Origin: E44-bin32 sp034430615
Lineage (GTDB): Bacteria > Chloroflexota > Anaerolineae > Anaerolineales > E44-bin32
Length of the DNA: 32,917 bases
NCBI GenBank assembly: GCA_034430615.1
Contig: DAOUEJ010000149.1
Location: forward strand, 1-32,917
Direction of reading: 5' to 3'
The position numbers and the translations under genes are program-made. This document shows positions 23,503 to 31,809 of the stretch, piece after piece (the stretch's first letter is position 1; the number at the start of each line of letters is the position of its first letter). The notes beneath the pieces were generated by a model. That model had not been told where the DNA came from, did no database searches, and was given only the letters and a program-made list of their open reading frames with translations.

Positions 23503-24483
23503 ATGCAAACAGATTTGAGCGGCCGAGATTTCATCGGCGATCTTGATTTTTCAAAAGAAGAGATAGAAACCATCATCGACGTGGCGCTGGACCTGAAGCG
23601 CAAGCGCGCCCTCGGTGAACCGCATGCCTACCTGCGGGATAAGGTGCTGGCGATGTTGTTTTTCTTCTCCAGCACCCGCACCCGCGGTTCCTTCGAGGCT
23701 GGCATGGCTCAGCTTGGTGGCCATGCTGCCTTCATCGAGTCACGCACAACCCAGATATCACATGGGGATACCGAGAAGGAACTGGGTGAAATCTTCGGGC
23801 GCTACTTTGACGGGATCGCCATCCGTCACGTCGAATTTGGGATCGGGAATCGCTACCTGAACCTGGTTGCCGAGGCTTCCCGGGTACCGGTCCTTAACAT
23901 GCAGTGTGAGATCTACCACCCCCATCAAATCCTGGCCGACCTGTTAACGATCATCGAGAAGAAGGGTCGTGATTTGCACCGTAAGAAGTTGGTCGTTTCT
24001 TGGGCATACGCCGCATCCTACCTCAAGCCGATGTCGGTTCCTCAATCGCTCATCCTGCAGATGCCGCGCTTTGGTATGGACGTGATCCTGGCTCACCCTC
24101 CCGAGTTTAAACTTATGCCGGAGATCATGGACCAGGCCCGGGAACAGGCCCGGAAATTCAAGACAGGGTTCGAGGTCGTGGACGACATGGCGGAAGCTGT
24201 CAAGGATGCGGATGTCGTCTATGCCAAATCCTGGGGTCCGCTGATGACAACGCAGGATGCAGAAGAGGGCAAAAAGATCCAGGACAAGTATCAAACCTGG
24301 ATCGCTGATGAGAAGCTGATGAACCTGGCGAAGGACGACTCGATCTACATGCACCCGCTGCCGGCTGACCGCAATATTGAGGTCACCGATGGGGTCATCG
24401 ATGGCCCGCACAGCGTCGTTTTCGATGAGGCTGAGAACCGCCTGCATGTCCAAAAAGCCGTCATGGCTTTGACGATGCGCTAA
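23503..24483 (+). CDS. YgeW-like (knotted-type) carbamoyltransferase
   Basis: This 326-residue carbamoyltransferase has FFFSSTRTRGSFEAGMAQLG (STRTR 57-61), HGDTEKELGEIFGRYFDGIAIRH (cited by its ends, His87 and Arg108), IYHPHQILADLLT (His139, Gln142) and MHPLPADR (283-290). The WAYAASYLKPMSVPQ segment (167-181) followed by RFGMDVILAHP matches, from memory, the knot region of E. coli YgeW and of N-acetyl/succinylornithine carbamoyltransferases; the OTCase ornithine motif HCLP is absent. YgeW is the carbamoyltransferase of the E. coli purine-catabolic region and its acceptor is unsettled. The gene is 44 nt after the first carbamoyltransferase and 15 nt before carbamate kinase. The two paralogues differ too much to be a recent duplication. 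Confidence 0.87.
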   Translation: MQTDLSGRDFIGDLDFSKEEIETIIDVALDLKRKRALGEPHAYLRDKVLAMLFFFSSTRTRGSFEAGMAQLGGHAAFIESRTTQISHGDTEKELGEIFGRYFDGIAIRHVEFGIGNRYLNLVAEASRVPVLNMQCEIYHPHQILADLLTIIEKKGRDLHRKKLVVSWAYAASYLKPMSVPQSLILQMPRFGMDVILAHPPEFKLMPEIMDQAREQARKFKTGFEVVDDMAEAVKDADVVYAKSWGPLMTTQDAEEGKKIQDKYQTWIADEKLMNLAKDDSIYMHPLPADRNIEVTDGVIDGPHSVVFDEAENRLHVQKAVMALTMR

Positions 24484-24498
24484 GTGGAGAAAATAGCG

Positions 24499-25464
24499 AT
24501 GAGCGAAAGAGAACCAAGGAAGGTCGCGGTCGTTGCCGTGGGGGGCAACTCGCTGATCATAGACAAGGCTCACCAGACGATCCCGGATCAATATACTGCA
24601 GCGAGCGAGTCCATGAAACATATAGCTGGCATGATCGAAGCAGGCTGGGACGTCGTTGTGACGCATGGCAATGGTCCACAGGTGGGTTTCATCCTGCGCC
24701 GGGCTGAGCTCTCCCTGGCTGAACTACACCCGGTGCCGCTTGATTTCTGCGGCGCGGATACGCAGGGTGCGATCGGGTACATGTTCCAACAAGCGCTCTA
24801 CAATGAGTTCCACCGGCGGGGGATGGCCAAGCAGGCTGCCACCGTCGTGACCCAGGTTCAGGTCGACCGCGAAGACCCAGCTTTTAAGAAACCCAGCAAA
24901 CCGATCGGATCGTTCATGGATGAGGGTATGGCACAGGAACGCGCCCAGACTGAAGGTTGGTCCGTGGTCGAAGATTCGGGGCGCGGCTGGCGGCGGGTCG
25001 TGCCTTCTCCACTCCCTCGACGTATAATTCAGGCAGATATCATCAAGGCTCTCATCGACGGCGGGTTCGTGGTCATCGGCGTCGGTGGGGGCGGAATTCC
25101 GGTGGTTGAGGACGAGAACGGGGAGTTGGTTGGGATCGAAGCAGTTATCGATAAGGACTTTGCTTCCGCGCTCCTCGCCGCAACCCTTAAGGCTGATCTG
25201 CTCCTGATCACGACCGCTGTTGAGAAGGTAGCCATCAACTTCAACAAACCCGATCAGACCTGGGTCGATCAAATGACCTACGACGAGGCGACGCAATATC
25301 TCGATGCAGGGCATTTCGGGAAGGGGAGCATGGAGCCGAAAATCCGCGCCATTCTCGGGTTTCTCGACCAGGGCGGGCGGGAAGCACTAATCACCGATCC
25401 GGCCAACATCGCCCGTGCCTTGAACGGTGAAACCGGCACCCGGATTCAACGCCGACGAGAGTAA
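24499..25464 (+). CDS. arcC: Carbamate kinase
   Basis: This 321-residue amino-acid-kinase-fold enzyme runs carbamoyl phosphate + ADP to ATP + carbamate (CO2 and ammonia) in catabolic settings. Motifs: VAVGGNSLI near the N-terminus, VTHGNGPQVGFILRR, QGAIGYMFQQAL, VGGGGIPVV and IDKDFASALLAATL, then GHFGKGSMEPKI and the C-terminal ITDPANIARALNGETGT. Length is normal. I use the ATG at 24499, which has GGAG 9 nt upstream; a GTG at 24484 is in frame but overlaps the Shine-Dalgarno. Directly downstream of two carbamoyltransferase genes, it completes a substrate-level phosphorylation module like arcBC or E. coli ygeW-yqeA. Confidence 0.95.
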   Translation: MSEREPRKVAVVAVGGNSLIIDKAHQTIPDQYTAASESMKHIAGMIEAGWDVVVTHGNGPQVGFILRRAELSLAELHPVPLDFCGADTQGAIGYMFQQALYNEFHRRGMAKQAATVVTQVQVDREDPAFKKPSKPIGSFMDEGMAQERAQTEGWSVVEDSGRGWRRVVPSPLPRRIIQADIIKALIDGGFVVIGVGGGGIPVVEDENGELVGIEAVIDKDFASALLAATLKADLLLITTAVEKVAINFNKPDQTWVDQMTYDEATQYLDAGHFGKGSMEPKIRAILGFLDQGGREALITDPANIARALNGETGTRIQRRRE

Positions 25465-25497
25465 CAGACAGTTGGAAAGAGTTCGATAGAGGAGGTG

Positions 25498-25602
25498 ATG
25501 GACACAGATCATTTTAGGAAAGCATCTACCGACATTGACCATAATCCACACGGAGAAGAAGGAGAAATCAGATGTCTCTTGGTAAGAAGCTCGGTATCGT
25601 AA
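25498..25602 (+). other. Possible small upstream ORF (34 codons) behind a near-perfect Shine-Dalgarno
   Basis: AGAGGAGGTGATG (25488-25500) matches the 3' end of 16S rRNA almost completely. The ATG at 25498 overlaps the end of this match, which is too close for ordinary initiation. The frame reads MDTDHFRKASTDIDHNPHGE and ends inside the binding-protein gene, overlapping its start out of frame by 31 nt. It could be a leader peptide coupled to the lipoprotein gene or a ribosome standby site. No homologue is recognised. Confidence 0.25.
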
Positions 25603-26780
25603 CCTTGCTCGCGATTGCTGCGATGGCACTTGCTGCATGTGGCGGCGGGGAAGCCACCCCTGAGGTCGTGGGTGGATTTGAAATCCCAGCAGTCGAAGAA
25701 GGCATGTTCAATATTGGCATGGTGCTGATCGGACCCCATGATGATGGTGGCTGGTCGCAAGCACACTATGAAGGTCTGCTCTATGTCGAGGAGAACGTGC
25801 CTAACGTTCATGTCGCCTACGTAGAGAACGTCCCCGAGGGGACCGAGTCGGAGCAGGTATTCCGCAGCCTCTCGCGTAAGGGCTTTGACCTGGTGATAGG
25901 CACTTCCTTTGGTTTCGGGGATCCGATGGAAGTTGTAGCAGGCGAGTACCCGGATGTGATGTATATCCATCTAACCGGGATCAAGTCCAATGGCACCAAC
26001 TTTGGCAACCTGATGGGCGCCATGGAAGACATGAAGTACATGGCCGGCATGTTGGCTGGCGCACGCGCCAAGATGGACGGAAATCCGAAATTGGGCTATA
26101 TGGCAACCTTTCCCATCCCCGAGGAAATCCGCCTCGGAAACGCCATTGCGCTGGGCATGAAGCGAACCTGCCCCGAATGCACAATGGACGTCCGCTGGAT
26201 CAACACCTGGCATGACCCGATCATCGAAAAGGAAGCCGCGGCTTCGCTCTTTGACGCTGGCGCGCAGGTCGTCTTCACCGGCGCCGACACGCCGGCTGTG
26301 GCCGACGTCGCCCAGGAAAAAGGCAAGTGGGGCGTTACATATGACTGGTACGGCTCCTGTAAAGTGGAAGCTTGCTTGACCGCTCCTTACTGGGTCTGGG
26401 GTCCAGTATACGCGGAGATCGCCGAAGGCGTCATCGCCGGGACATACACCCCCGGTTGGGATTACTTCGATGCCGATACGGGCGCGCTCGGGTTGTACGG
26501 GTTCATGGAAGGACAGGAACTCACACCCGGTGTTGCAGAGCTCCCTGCAGACGTCATCCAGGACGTACGTGACCTGGTTGCAGCCACCCAGGCTGGTGAG
26601 TTCACCCGCTTCGACGTGTTCTCCGGTCCGATCTACGATAACCAGGGCAACCTGATTGTCCCGGAGGGCAAAGCGCTGGAGCAGGTCGATCTCGACGCTT
26701 TCCCCGAGTATGGTCTTGGTTGTGAATACTGTATGAAGTGGTGGGCAGAGGGCATTACCGCCGAACTGCCGGATGTCTAA
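25572..26780 (+). CDS. BMP-family substrate-binding lipoprotein (nucleoside/purine ABC importer)
   Basis: This 402-residue exported lipoprotein has the lipobox LAAC with Cys23 followed by GGGEATPE. The mature domain has the Bmp/PnrA fold signatures: NIGMVLIGPHDDGGWSQAHYEG at the start of the binding cleft (key words IGPHDDGGW and HYEG), FDLVIGTSFGFGDP, GYMATFPIPEEIRLGNAIALG and VVFTGADTPAV. Characterised BMP proteins (PnrA, BmpA) bind purine nucleosides; related forms may bind free bases. It precedes its own ATPase and two permeases, and AGGAG lies 8 nt before the ATG. A Cys-rich C-terminus (CEYCMKWW) and CPECTMD are unusual for a secreted protein and could form disulfides. Confidence 0.92.
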   Translation: MSLGKKLGIVTLLAIAAMALAACGGGEATPEVVGGFEIPAVEEGMFNIGMVLIGPHDDGGWSQAHYEGLLYVEENVPNVHVAYVENVPEGTESEQVFRSLSRKGFDLVIGTSFGFGDPMEVVAGEYPDVMYIHLTGIKSNGTNFGNLMGAMEDMKYMAGMLAGARAKMDGNPKLGYMATFPIPEEIRLGNAIALGMKRTCPECTMDVRWINTWHDPIIEKEAAASLFDAGAQVVFTGADTPAVADVAQEKGKWGVTYDWYGSCKVEACLTAPYWVWGPVYAEIAEGVIAGTYTPGWDYFDADTGALGLYGFMEGQELTPGVAELPADVIQDVRDLVAATQAGEFTRFDVFSGPIYDNQGNLIVPEGKALEQVDLDAFPEYGLGCEYCMKWWAEGITAELPDV

Positions 26781-26802
26781 ACACCATCCATGCTGACCAA
26801 AG

Positions 26803-26830
26803 GGTCGGCGCTTGATACCGAGCGCCGACC
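26803..26830 (+). other. Stable hairpin between binding-protein and ATPase genes
   Basis: GGTCGGCGCT (26803-26812) pairs perfectly with AGCGCCGACC (26821-26830), with an 8-nt loop and no T-run. Its place between a binding-protein gene and its transporter genes is typical of elements that raise binding-protein mRNA over downstream mRNA. Confidence 0.75.
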
Positions 26831-26866
26831 TACCTCCGGGTTGAGCATACACAAGTGAGCGGACTC

Positions 26867-28435
26867 ATGACCACACATTCGAATGCCGTGGAGATGCGGG
26901 GGATCACAAAGCGATTCCCGGGCGTTATTGCCAGCGACAAGGTAGATTTCACGCTGCAGGCAGGCGAAATCCATGCCTTGCTCGGTGAGAACGGTGCGGG
27001 CAAGAGCACCCTGATGAACATCCTGACCGGGCTTTATCGTCCGGACGAAGGTTCGATCACCGTCCATGGTAAGACAGTTGAATTCCGTTCACCCAAGGAT
27101 GCCATTGCCCAGGGCATTGGCATGGTGCACCAACACTTTATGCTGGTGCCCACCCAGACCGTAACTGAAAACATCCTGTTGGGTCTGGACGAACCCAGAT
27201 TTCGATTGAATTTGTCTCACTACCATGCGGTGATAAGCGATCTCGCCGACCAATATGGATTGCACGTCGATCCGAAGGCCAAGATTTGGCAGCTTTCGGT
27301 CGGTGAGCAGCAGCGGGTCGAGATCCTCAAAACTCTTTATCGAGGAGCCAATGTGCTCATTATGGATGAGCCAACGGCAGTCCTGGCCCCGCAGGAAATC
27401 GATGAATTATTCAATACATTGCGATCGATGACCAAGGAAGGGAAATCGATCGTGTTCATCAGTCACAAGCTGGATGAAGTTATGGCTATCGCCGACCGGA
27501 TCACTGTTATGCGCAAGGGCAAAGTCAGTGACGCAAATATAAACGTGAGTGAAACCAACAAACAGGCATTGGCGCACTTGATGGTCGGCAGGGAAGTGTT
27601 ATTCGACTTAGAGAGGATCTCCCAGGAACCGGGAGAGGTCGTCCTCGCTGTGGAGAACCTGTACGCGATCAATGACAAGGGCTTGCCGGCCTTGCGCGGC
27701 CTTTCGCTCTCCGTGCGCGCCGGTGAAATCATCGGCCTGGCGGGTGTCGCCGGCAATGGGCAGGTGGAACTGGCTGAGGTCATTACCGGCATGCGGCAGG
27801 CCACGCAGGGCGTGGTCAGGGTGGGGGGTCAGGTGGTTGTCGGTGAAGGGAGTCCCGAATCAAAGCGGTGGGACCCCGTCCGCAGGATCATCGATGCGGG
27901 AGTTTCCCATATCCCCGAGGATCGCCAACACGTCGGTTCTTCCCCGAATCTGAGCGTTACCGACAACATCATCATGAAGGGCTACCGGCAGGCGCCGATT
28001 GCCCGGGGGTGGTCGATCGATCGTCCGATTGCACGCAGCCACGCCGAGACGCTGCGGGAGGATTTCAATATCCTCGTTCCTACTGTGGATACACATGCCC
28101 GGCTCCTATCGGGTGGAAACCTGCAGCGGTTGATCCTGGCGCGGGAGATCTCGAGCGAGCCGATGCTCATGATTGCCATGCAGCCCACGCGTGGGCTTGA
28201 CGTTGGTGCGATCGAATCTGTCCAGCGTTTGCTGCTCGAACAGCGCTTGAACGGCGCAGCCGTGCTGCTTGTCTCTGAGGAGCTTGAAGAACTGATTGCA
28301 CTCTCGGACCGAATCTATGTCATCTACGAAGGCGAAATCATGGGTGAGACTACCCGGCCAGACCGCGAAGAAATCGGTTTGATGATGACCGGCACGCGAC
28401 AGGAAGATCTCGGTGAGCGGGGGAGGCAGGCCTAA
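26867..28435 (+). CDS. Nucleoside ABC transporter ATP-binding protein (two ABC domains)
   Basis: This protein of about 522 residues has two ABC domains. The first has Walker A GENGAGKST (40-48), signature LSVGEQQR and Walker B VLIMDEPT. The second has a degenerate P-loop (GVAGNGQVEL, no GKS/T), an LLSGGNLQR signature and MLIAMQPTRGLDVG as Walker B region. This pattern of one good and one degenerate P-loop is normal for the YufO/NupA group that serves BMP proteins. The start is uncertain: a GTG at 26855 and the ATG at 26867 are in frame, neither with a good Shine-Dalgarno, perhaps because the hairpin upstream matters. The stop overlaps the permease start (TAATG). Confidence 0.92.
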   Translation: MTTHSNAVEMRGITKRFPGVIASDKVDFTLQAGEIHALLGENGAGKSTLMNILTGLYRPDEGSITVHGKTVEFRSPKDAIAQGIGMVHQHFMLVPTQTVTENILLGLDEPRFRLNLSHYHAVISDLADQYGLHVDPKAKIWQLSVGEQQRVEILKTLYRGANVLIMDEPTAVLAPQEIDELFNTLRSMTKEGKSIVFISHKLDEVMAIADRITVMRKGKVSDANINVSETNKQALAHLMVGREVLFDLERISQEPGEVVLAVENLYAINDKGLPALRGLSLSVRAGEIIGLAGVAGNGQVELAEVITGMRQATQGVVRVGGQVVVGEGSPESKRWDPVRRIIDAGVSHIPEDRQHVGSSPNLSVTDNIIMKGYRQAPIARGWSIDRPIARSHAETLREDFNILVPTVDTHARLLSGGNLQRLILAREISSEPMLMIAMQPTRGLDVGAIESVQRLLLEQRLNGAAVLLVSEELEELIALSDRIYVIYEGEIMGETTRPDREEIGLMMTGTRQEDLGERGRQA

Positions 28436-29562
28436 TGAACGATATTGCACAACCCCGCCGCAAGTTCTCACTCCAGGGTAAGTTTCGGTTAGAACCCCGC
28501 ATGGAGCAGCCTGGTTGGCTGTCTGCTTTGATCTCACTGGGGGCAGTTGCCCTGGCGCTCGTGCTGGGTGGCATCGTGTTGTTGATGGTGGGCGGAAGTC
28601 CGCTGAGAGCGTACGCGTTTATGCTGAAAGCTGCCTTTGGTAACATCGGCGTATTCTCCGATACGCTCACAAAAGCCACACCATTGATCCTGGTCTCACT
28701 GGCTGCGGTGATTGCTTTCCGCATGCGTCTATGGAACATCGGTGCCGAGGGGCAGTTCTTTGCGGGAGCCTTTGGAGCGAGTGCGGTCGTCCTCACGCCC
28801 ATTCTCCCGGCCGATACTTCTCCCTGGATTATGATCCCGACCATGATGCTGGCCGGTGCGCTGGCCGGAGGCCTGTGGGGGTTTATTCCCGGTTTTCTCA
28901 AAGCTCACTTCAACGTGAACGAGATCATCTCGAGCTTGATGATGAACTACATTGCGGTGGCCTGGAATAACTTCTTCATCTTCGCGATCTGGTCCGAAGG
29001 TGGTTTCCAGATGAGCCCACAGTTTCCGAAGAGCGCCTGGCTGCCGCGCTTGGCAGACTACTCCGCGCAAATCCCGGCACTGCGTGGGCTGACGACTCAC
29101 CTGGGTTTGGTCTTCGGCATTCTTGCGGCCGTCGTCATCTGGTGGATTCTCTACCGCAGCAAGTGGGGCTATGAGATCAGGTTGATCGGGGACAACCCCA
29201 AGGCGGCCCGCTACGCTGGTATTAACATCGTTCGCAACACGATCCTGGTCATGATGGTCTCGGGTGCCTTGGCCGGGCTGGGGGGCATGGCTGAAATCAG
29301 CGGGGTTGTCCACCGGCTGCAGGGTGCGATCTCCCCGGGCTATGGGTTTACCGGGATCATCATCGCCTGGCTAGCAAAGCTCAATCCGCTCCTGGTCATC
29401 CCGATCTCAGTCCTGTTTGGCGGGCTGATCCTGGCCGGACGTGAAATCCAACCCTCAGGGATCTCGATGTTGATCCAGGGCATCATCCTGGTGTGCCTGA
29501 TCGCGAGCGATTTCCTGCTTCGCTACCGCGTGCGCTTCATCGCCCGCCTCGAGGAGGTCTGA
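28435..29562 (+). CDS. Nucleoside ABC transporter permease 1 (YufP/NupB type)
   Basis: This 375-residue integral membrane protein of the branched-chain/ribose permease superfamily has a basic cytoplasmic N-terminus (about 1-30) and roughly eight to ten membrane segments. Family words include LRAYAFMLKAAFGN, LWNIGAEGQFFAGAFGA, NVNEIISSLMMNYIAV and GDNPKAARYAGIN (the cytoplasmic coupling loop). It couples with the second permease and the double ATPase. The ATG overlaps the ATPase stop by one base, and the second permease follows 2 nt later. Confidence 0.93.
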   Translation: MNDIAQPRRKFSLQGKFRLEPRMEQPGWLSALISLGAVALALVLGGIVLLMVGGSPLRAYAFMLKAAFGNIGVFSDTLTKATPLILVSLAAVIAFRMRLWNIGAEGQFFAGAFGASAVVLTPILPADTSPWIMIPTMMLAGALAGGLWGFIPGFLKAHFNVNEIISSLMMNYIAVAWNNFFIFAIWSEGGFQMSPQFPKSAWLPRLADYSAQIPALRGLTTHLGLVFGILAAVVIWWILYRSKWGYEIRLIGDNPKAARYAGINIVRNTILVMMVSGALAGLGGMAEISGVVHRLQGAISPGYGFTGIIIAWLAKLNPLLVIPISVLFGGLILAGREIQPSGISMLIQGIILVCLIASDFLLRYRVRFIARLEEV

Positions 29563-29564
29563 TC

Positions 29565-30533
29565 ATGGACCCAATCATCATCCTGCAGGCGGGCGTTGCC
29601 TCCGGTACCGTGCTGCTCTTCGCCACCGTGGGTGAGATCTTTGCAGAGCGAGCCGGCGTACTCAACCTGGGGCTGGAGGGAATGATGCTGATCGGCGCGA
29701 TGAGCGCATTCAGCACGGCCGTCTCGACTGGCAACCCGTGGTTGGGGTTGTTGGTGGGGATGCTGGCTGCAGGGCTTCTGAGCCAGGTTCATGCGGTGAT
29801 CTCGATCCAATTCCAGGCGGACCAGGTAGTGAGCGGTCTGGCCCTCACCTTTCTTGGCACCGGGCTGAGCCTGGTGTTCGGAGAGGGGTTGAGCAAGGCC
29901 GGCGCGGTCTCACTTCTGCCAGCCTTCAGTATTCTTGGTCTGGTTTCGATCCCTGTTTTAGGGCCAATTCTGTTCCAGAATCAGAGCGTGATGGTTTATC
30001 TGGGATATTTAACCATCCCCCTGGCCTGGTATTACATCAACCGGACACGACCAGGCATGCACCTGCGGGCTGTTGGTGAGTTTCCTGCCGCGGCGGATGC
30101 GCTCGGCATCAATGTCGCCCGGCTGCGCTATCTCTATGTTTTCATCGGGGGGCTCTTTGCTGGACTTTCCGGCGCGACCATTAGCCTGGCAGTCTCGCCG
30201 GGTTGGTTCAGCGCATTAACCACCTCTGGGCAAGGCTGGATCGCCATCGGGCTGGTGATCTTCGCACAATGGGATCCGCTTCGCGCCGCACTCGGGTCTT
30301 ATACTTTTGGAGCACTTCGCAGGCTAATCCTTGATATTCAAGGGCCTTCGATGCTGCTCGGGCTGCGTAACCCGTTCTACTTCAACCCATACTTGGGGTT
30401 CTTTCTGCAAATGCTTCCCTACGCATTCACCATCATTGTGCTTGTCATAGGTTCACGGGAGGCGATGCGCAAACGCCTGGGTGCGCCGGCCGCACTCGGT
30501 CTTCCATACATACGCGGAGCAAGGGGTCTATAG
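29565..30533 (+). CDS. Nucleoside ABC transporter permease 2 (YufQ/NupC type)
   Basis: This 322-residue integral membrane permease has the hallmark FAERAGVLNLGLEGMMLIGA (about residues 23-42), DQVVSGLALTFLGTGLS and the coupling loop GEFPAAADALGINVARLRY. About eight membrane segments are seen. An in-frame start exists 72 nt upstream inside the first permease; I use the ATG at 29565, preceded by GAGGAGG. It forms the heterodimeric channel with the preceding permease. Confidence 0.93.
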   Translation: MDPIIILQAGVASGTVLLFATVGEIFAERAGVLNLGLEGMMLIGAMSAFSTAVSTGNPWLGLLVGMLAAGLLSQVHAVISIQFQADQVVSGLALTFLGTGLSLVFGEGLSKAGAVSLLPAFSILGLVSIPVLGPILFQNQSVMVYLGYLTIPLAWYYINRTRPGMHLRAVGEFPAAADALGINVARLRYLYVFIGGLFAGLSGATISLAVSPGWFSALTTSGQGWIAIGLVIFAQWDPLRAALGSYTFGALRRLILDIQGPSMLLGLRNPFYFNPYLGFFLQMLPYAFTIIVLVIGSREAMRKRLGAPAALGLPYIRGARGL

Positions 30534-30534
30534 C

Positions 30535-31809
30535 TTGGGTGCATTCAGCGGGTACTGCTGTTCAGTCTGTGGTGAGGTTTACGATCCACAGGAAGTGACA
30601 TATACATGCCCTGCCGACGGCGGGAACCTTGACATTGTGTTCGATTGGGATCGAATTGGCAGCGAAACTTCGCCGGGTGACATCCGGGCTTCGTCTGACT
30701 TCTCGATCTGGCGCTACCTGCCGCTCCTGCCGGTATCGGATCCAGGCTTGCACGGTACGCCGATGCGCTCTGTGGGCTGGACCCCGCTCTATGATGCAGC
30801 CGCGTTTGCCGATGAGCTCGGACTGCAGCGGCTGTGGTTGAAGGACGATGGCCGCAACCCGACCGCATCTTTTAAGGACCGCGCCAGCGCGATCACGGTC
30901 GCCCGGGCGCGCGAAATCGGAGCGGAGGTTGTAATAACAGCCTCCACTGGGAACGCCGGCGCAGCGCTGGCCGGCATGGCTGCAGCCGCAGGCATACCAG
31001 CCGTGATCCTGGCCCCAAAAAACGCACCCCAGGCGAAGGTCGCCCAGCTCCTGATCTTCGGCGCCAGGGTAATTCTGGTCGACGGCACTTATGATGATGC
31101 CTTTGATCTAAGCCTGATAGCGGCCGAGAAGTTTGGGTGGTACTGCCGCAATACAGGCTACAATCCCTTCACGGCCGAAGGTAAAAAGACCGCCGCCTTC
31201 GAAATTGCAGAGCAGCTTTCGATTGACAACGGTGACTCTACATGGGTTGTCCCGGATGTGCTCTTCGTCTCTGTTGGGGATGGGAACATCATCTCGGGGC
31301 TCCACAAAGGCTTTAAGGATCTGCTCGCACTGGGCTGGATTGGACGTATGCCTCGAATCTTTGGGATCCAATCTGAAGGCTCGGCTGCGATCACCAATGC
31401 CTTCAATAACGGCACCGAGAAGATCGACCCCGTGCACGCCGATACGCTCGCCGACAGCATCTCCGTCGATCTTCCCCGCGATGGATTGCGTGCCCTGCGG
31501 GCAGCTACGCAAACGGGTGGTCGCTACCTTGCTGTGCCCGATGAAGCCATCCTGGATGCGATCGCCGAGTTAGGAAAGAGGACGGCGATCTTTGCCGAGC
31601 CGGCCGGGGCAGCAGCCTTTGCCGGGTTGAAAGCAGCGCTTGATCAAAACCTGATCGGTGGCGGTGATGAGGCGTTGGTCCTGATTACAGGCAGTGGGTT
31701 GAAGGATGTTCGGGCTGCGATGCAGGCAGCCGGGGAGGCTCCCGTGATCAGTCCTGATATTTCTGCTTTGCAGCAAGAGCTTGAAAGAGGCGATGCTGAT
31801 GGCCGATAA
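30535..31809 (+). CDS. Threonine-synthase-like PLP enzyme with partial N-terminal zinc ribbon
   Basis: This is a 424-residue fold-type II PLP enzyme. The cofactor Lys is in NPTASFKDR (Lys114), with the phosphate-binding STGNAGAALAGMAAAAGI following and ITGSGLKD at the C-terminal side. The N-terminus resembles the zinc ribbon of threonine synthases (Cys9, Cys12, Cys25), but the fourth Cys is replaced by Asp28 in CPAD. Threonine synthase makes threonine from O-phosphohomoserine; here the neighbours are catabolic, so another beta-elimination or replacement substrate is possible. A GTG at 30481 would overlap the permease by 53 nt without a Shine-Dalgarno, whereas TTG at 30535 has AAGGGG 8 nt upstream and follows the permease stop at once, so I choose TTG. 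Confidence 0.82.
   Translation: MGAFSGYCCSVCGEVYDPQEVTYTCPADGGNLDIVFDWDRIGSETSPGDIRASSDFSIWRYLPLLPVSDPGLHGTPMRSVGWTPLYDAAAFADELGLQRLWLKDDGRNPTASFKDRASAITVARAREIGAEVVITASTGNAGAALAGMAAAAGIPAVILAPKNAPQAKVAQLLIFGARVILVDGTYDDAFDLSLIAAEKFGWYCRNTGYNPFTAEGKKTAAFEIAEQLSIDNGDSTWVVPDVLFVSVGDGNIISGLHKGFKDLLALGWIGRMPRIFGIQSEGSAAITNAFNNGTEKIDPVHADTLADSISVDLPRDGLRALRAATQTGGRYLAVPDEAILDAIAELGKRTAIFAEPAGAAAFAGLKAALDQNLIGGGDEALVLITGSGLKDVRAAMQAAGEAPVISPDISALQQELERGDADGR

Noticed and set aside
22505..24483. Canonical pyrB and argF gene pair
   Set aside because: Aspartate-binding residues are missing in the first, the OTCase HCLP motif is missing in the second, and no pyr or arg genes are adjacent.
25535..25545. 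Promoter TTGACC/CATAAT before the binding-protein gene
   Set aside because: The two boxes overlap and cannot act together; no other partner box fits.
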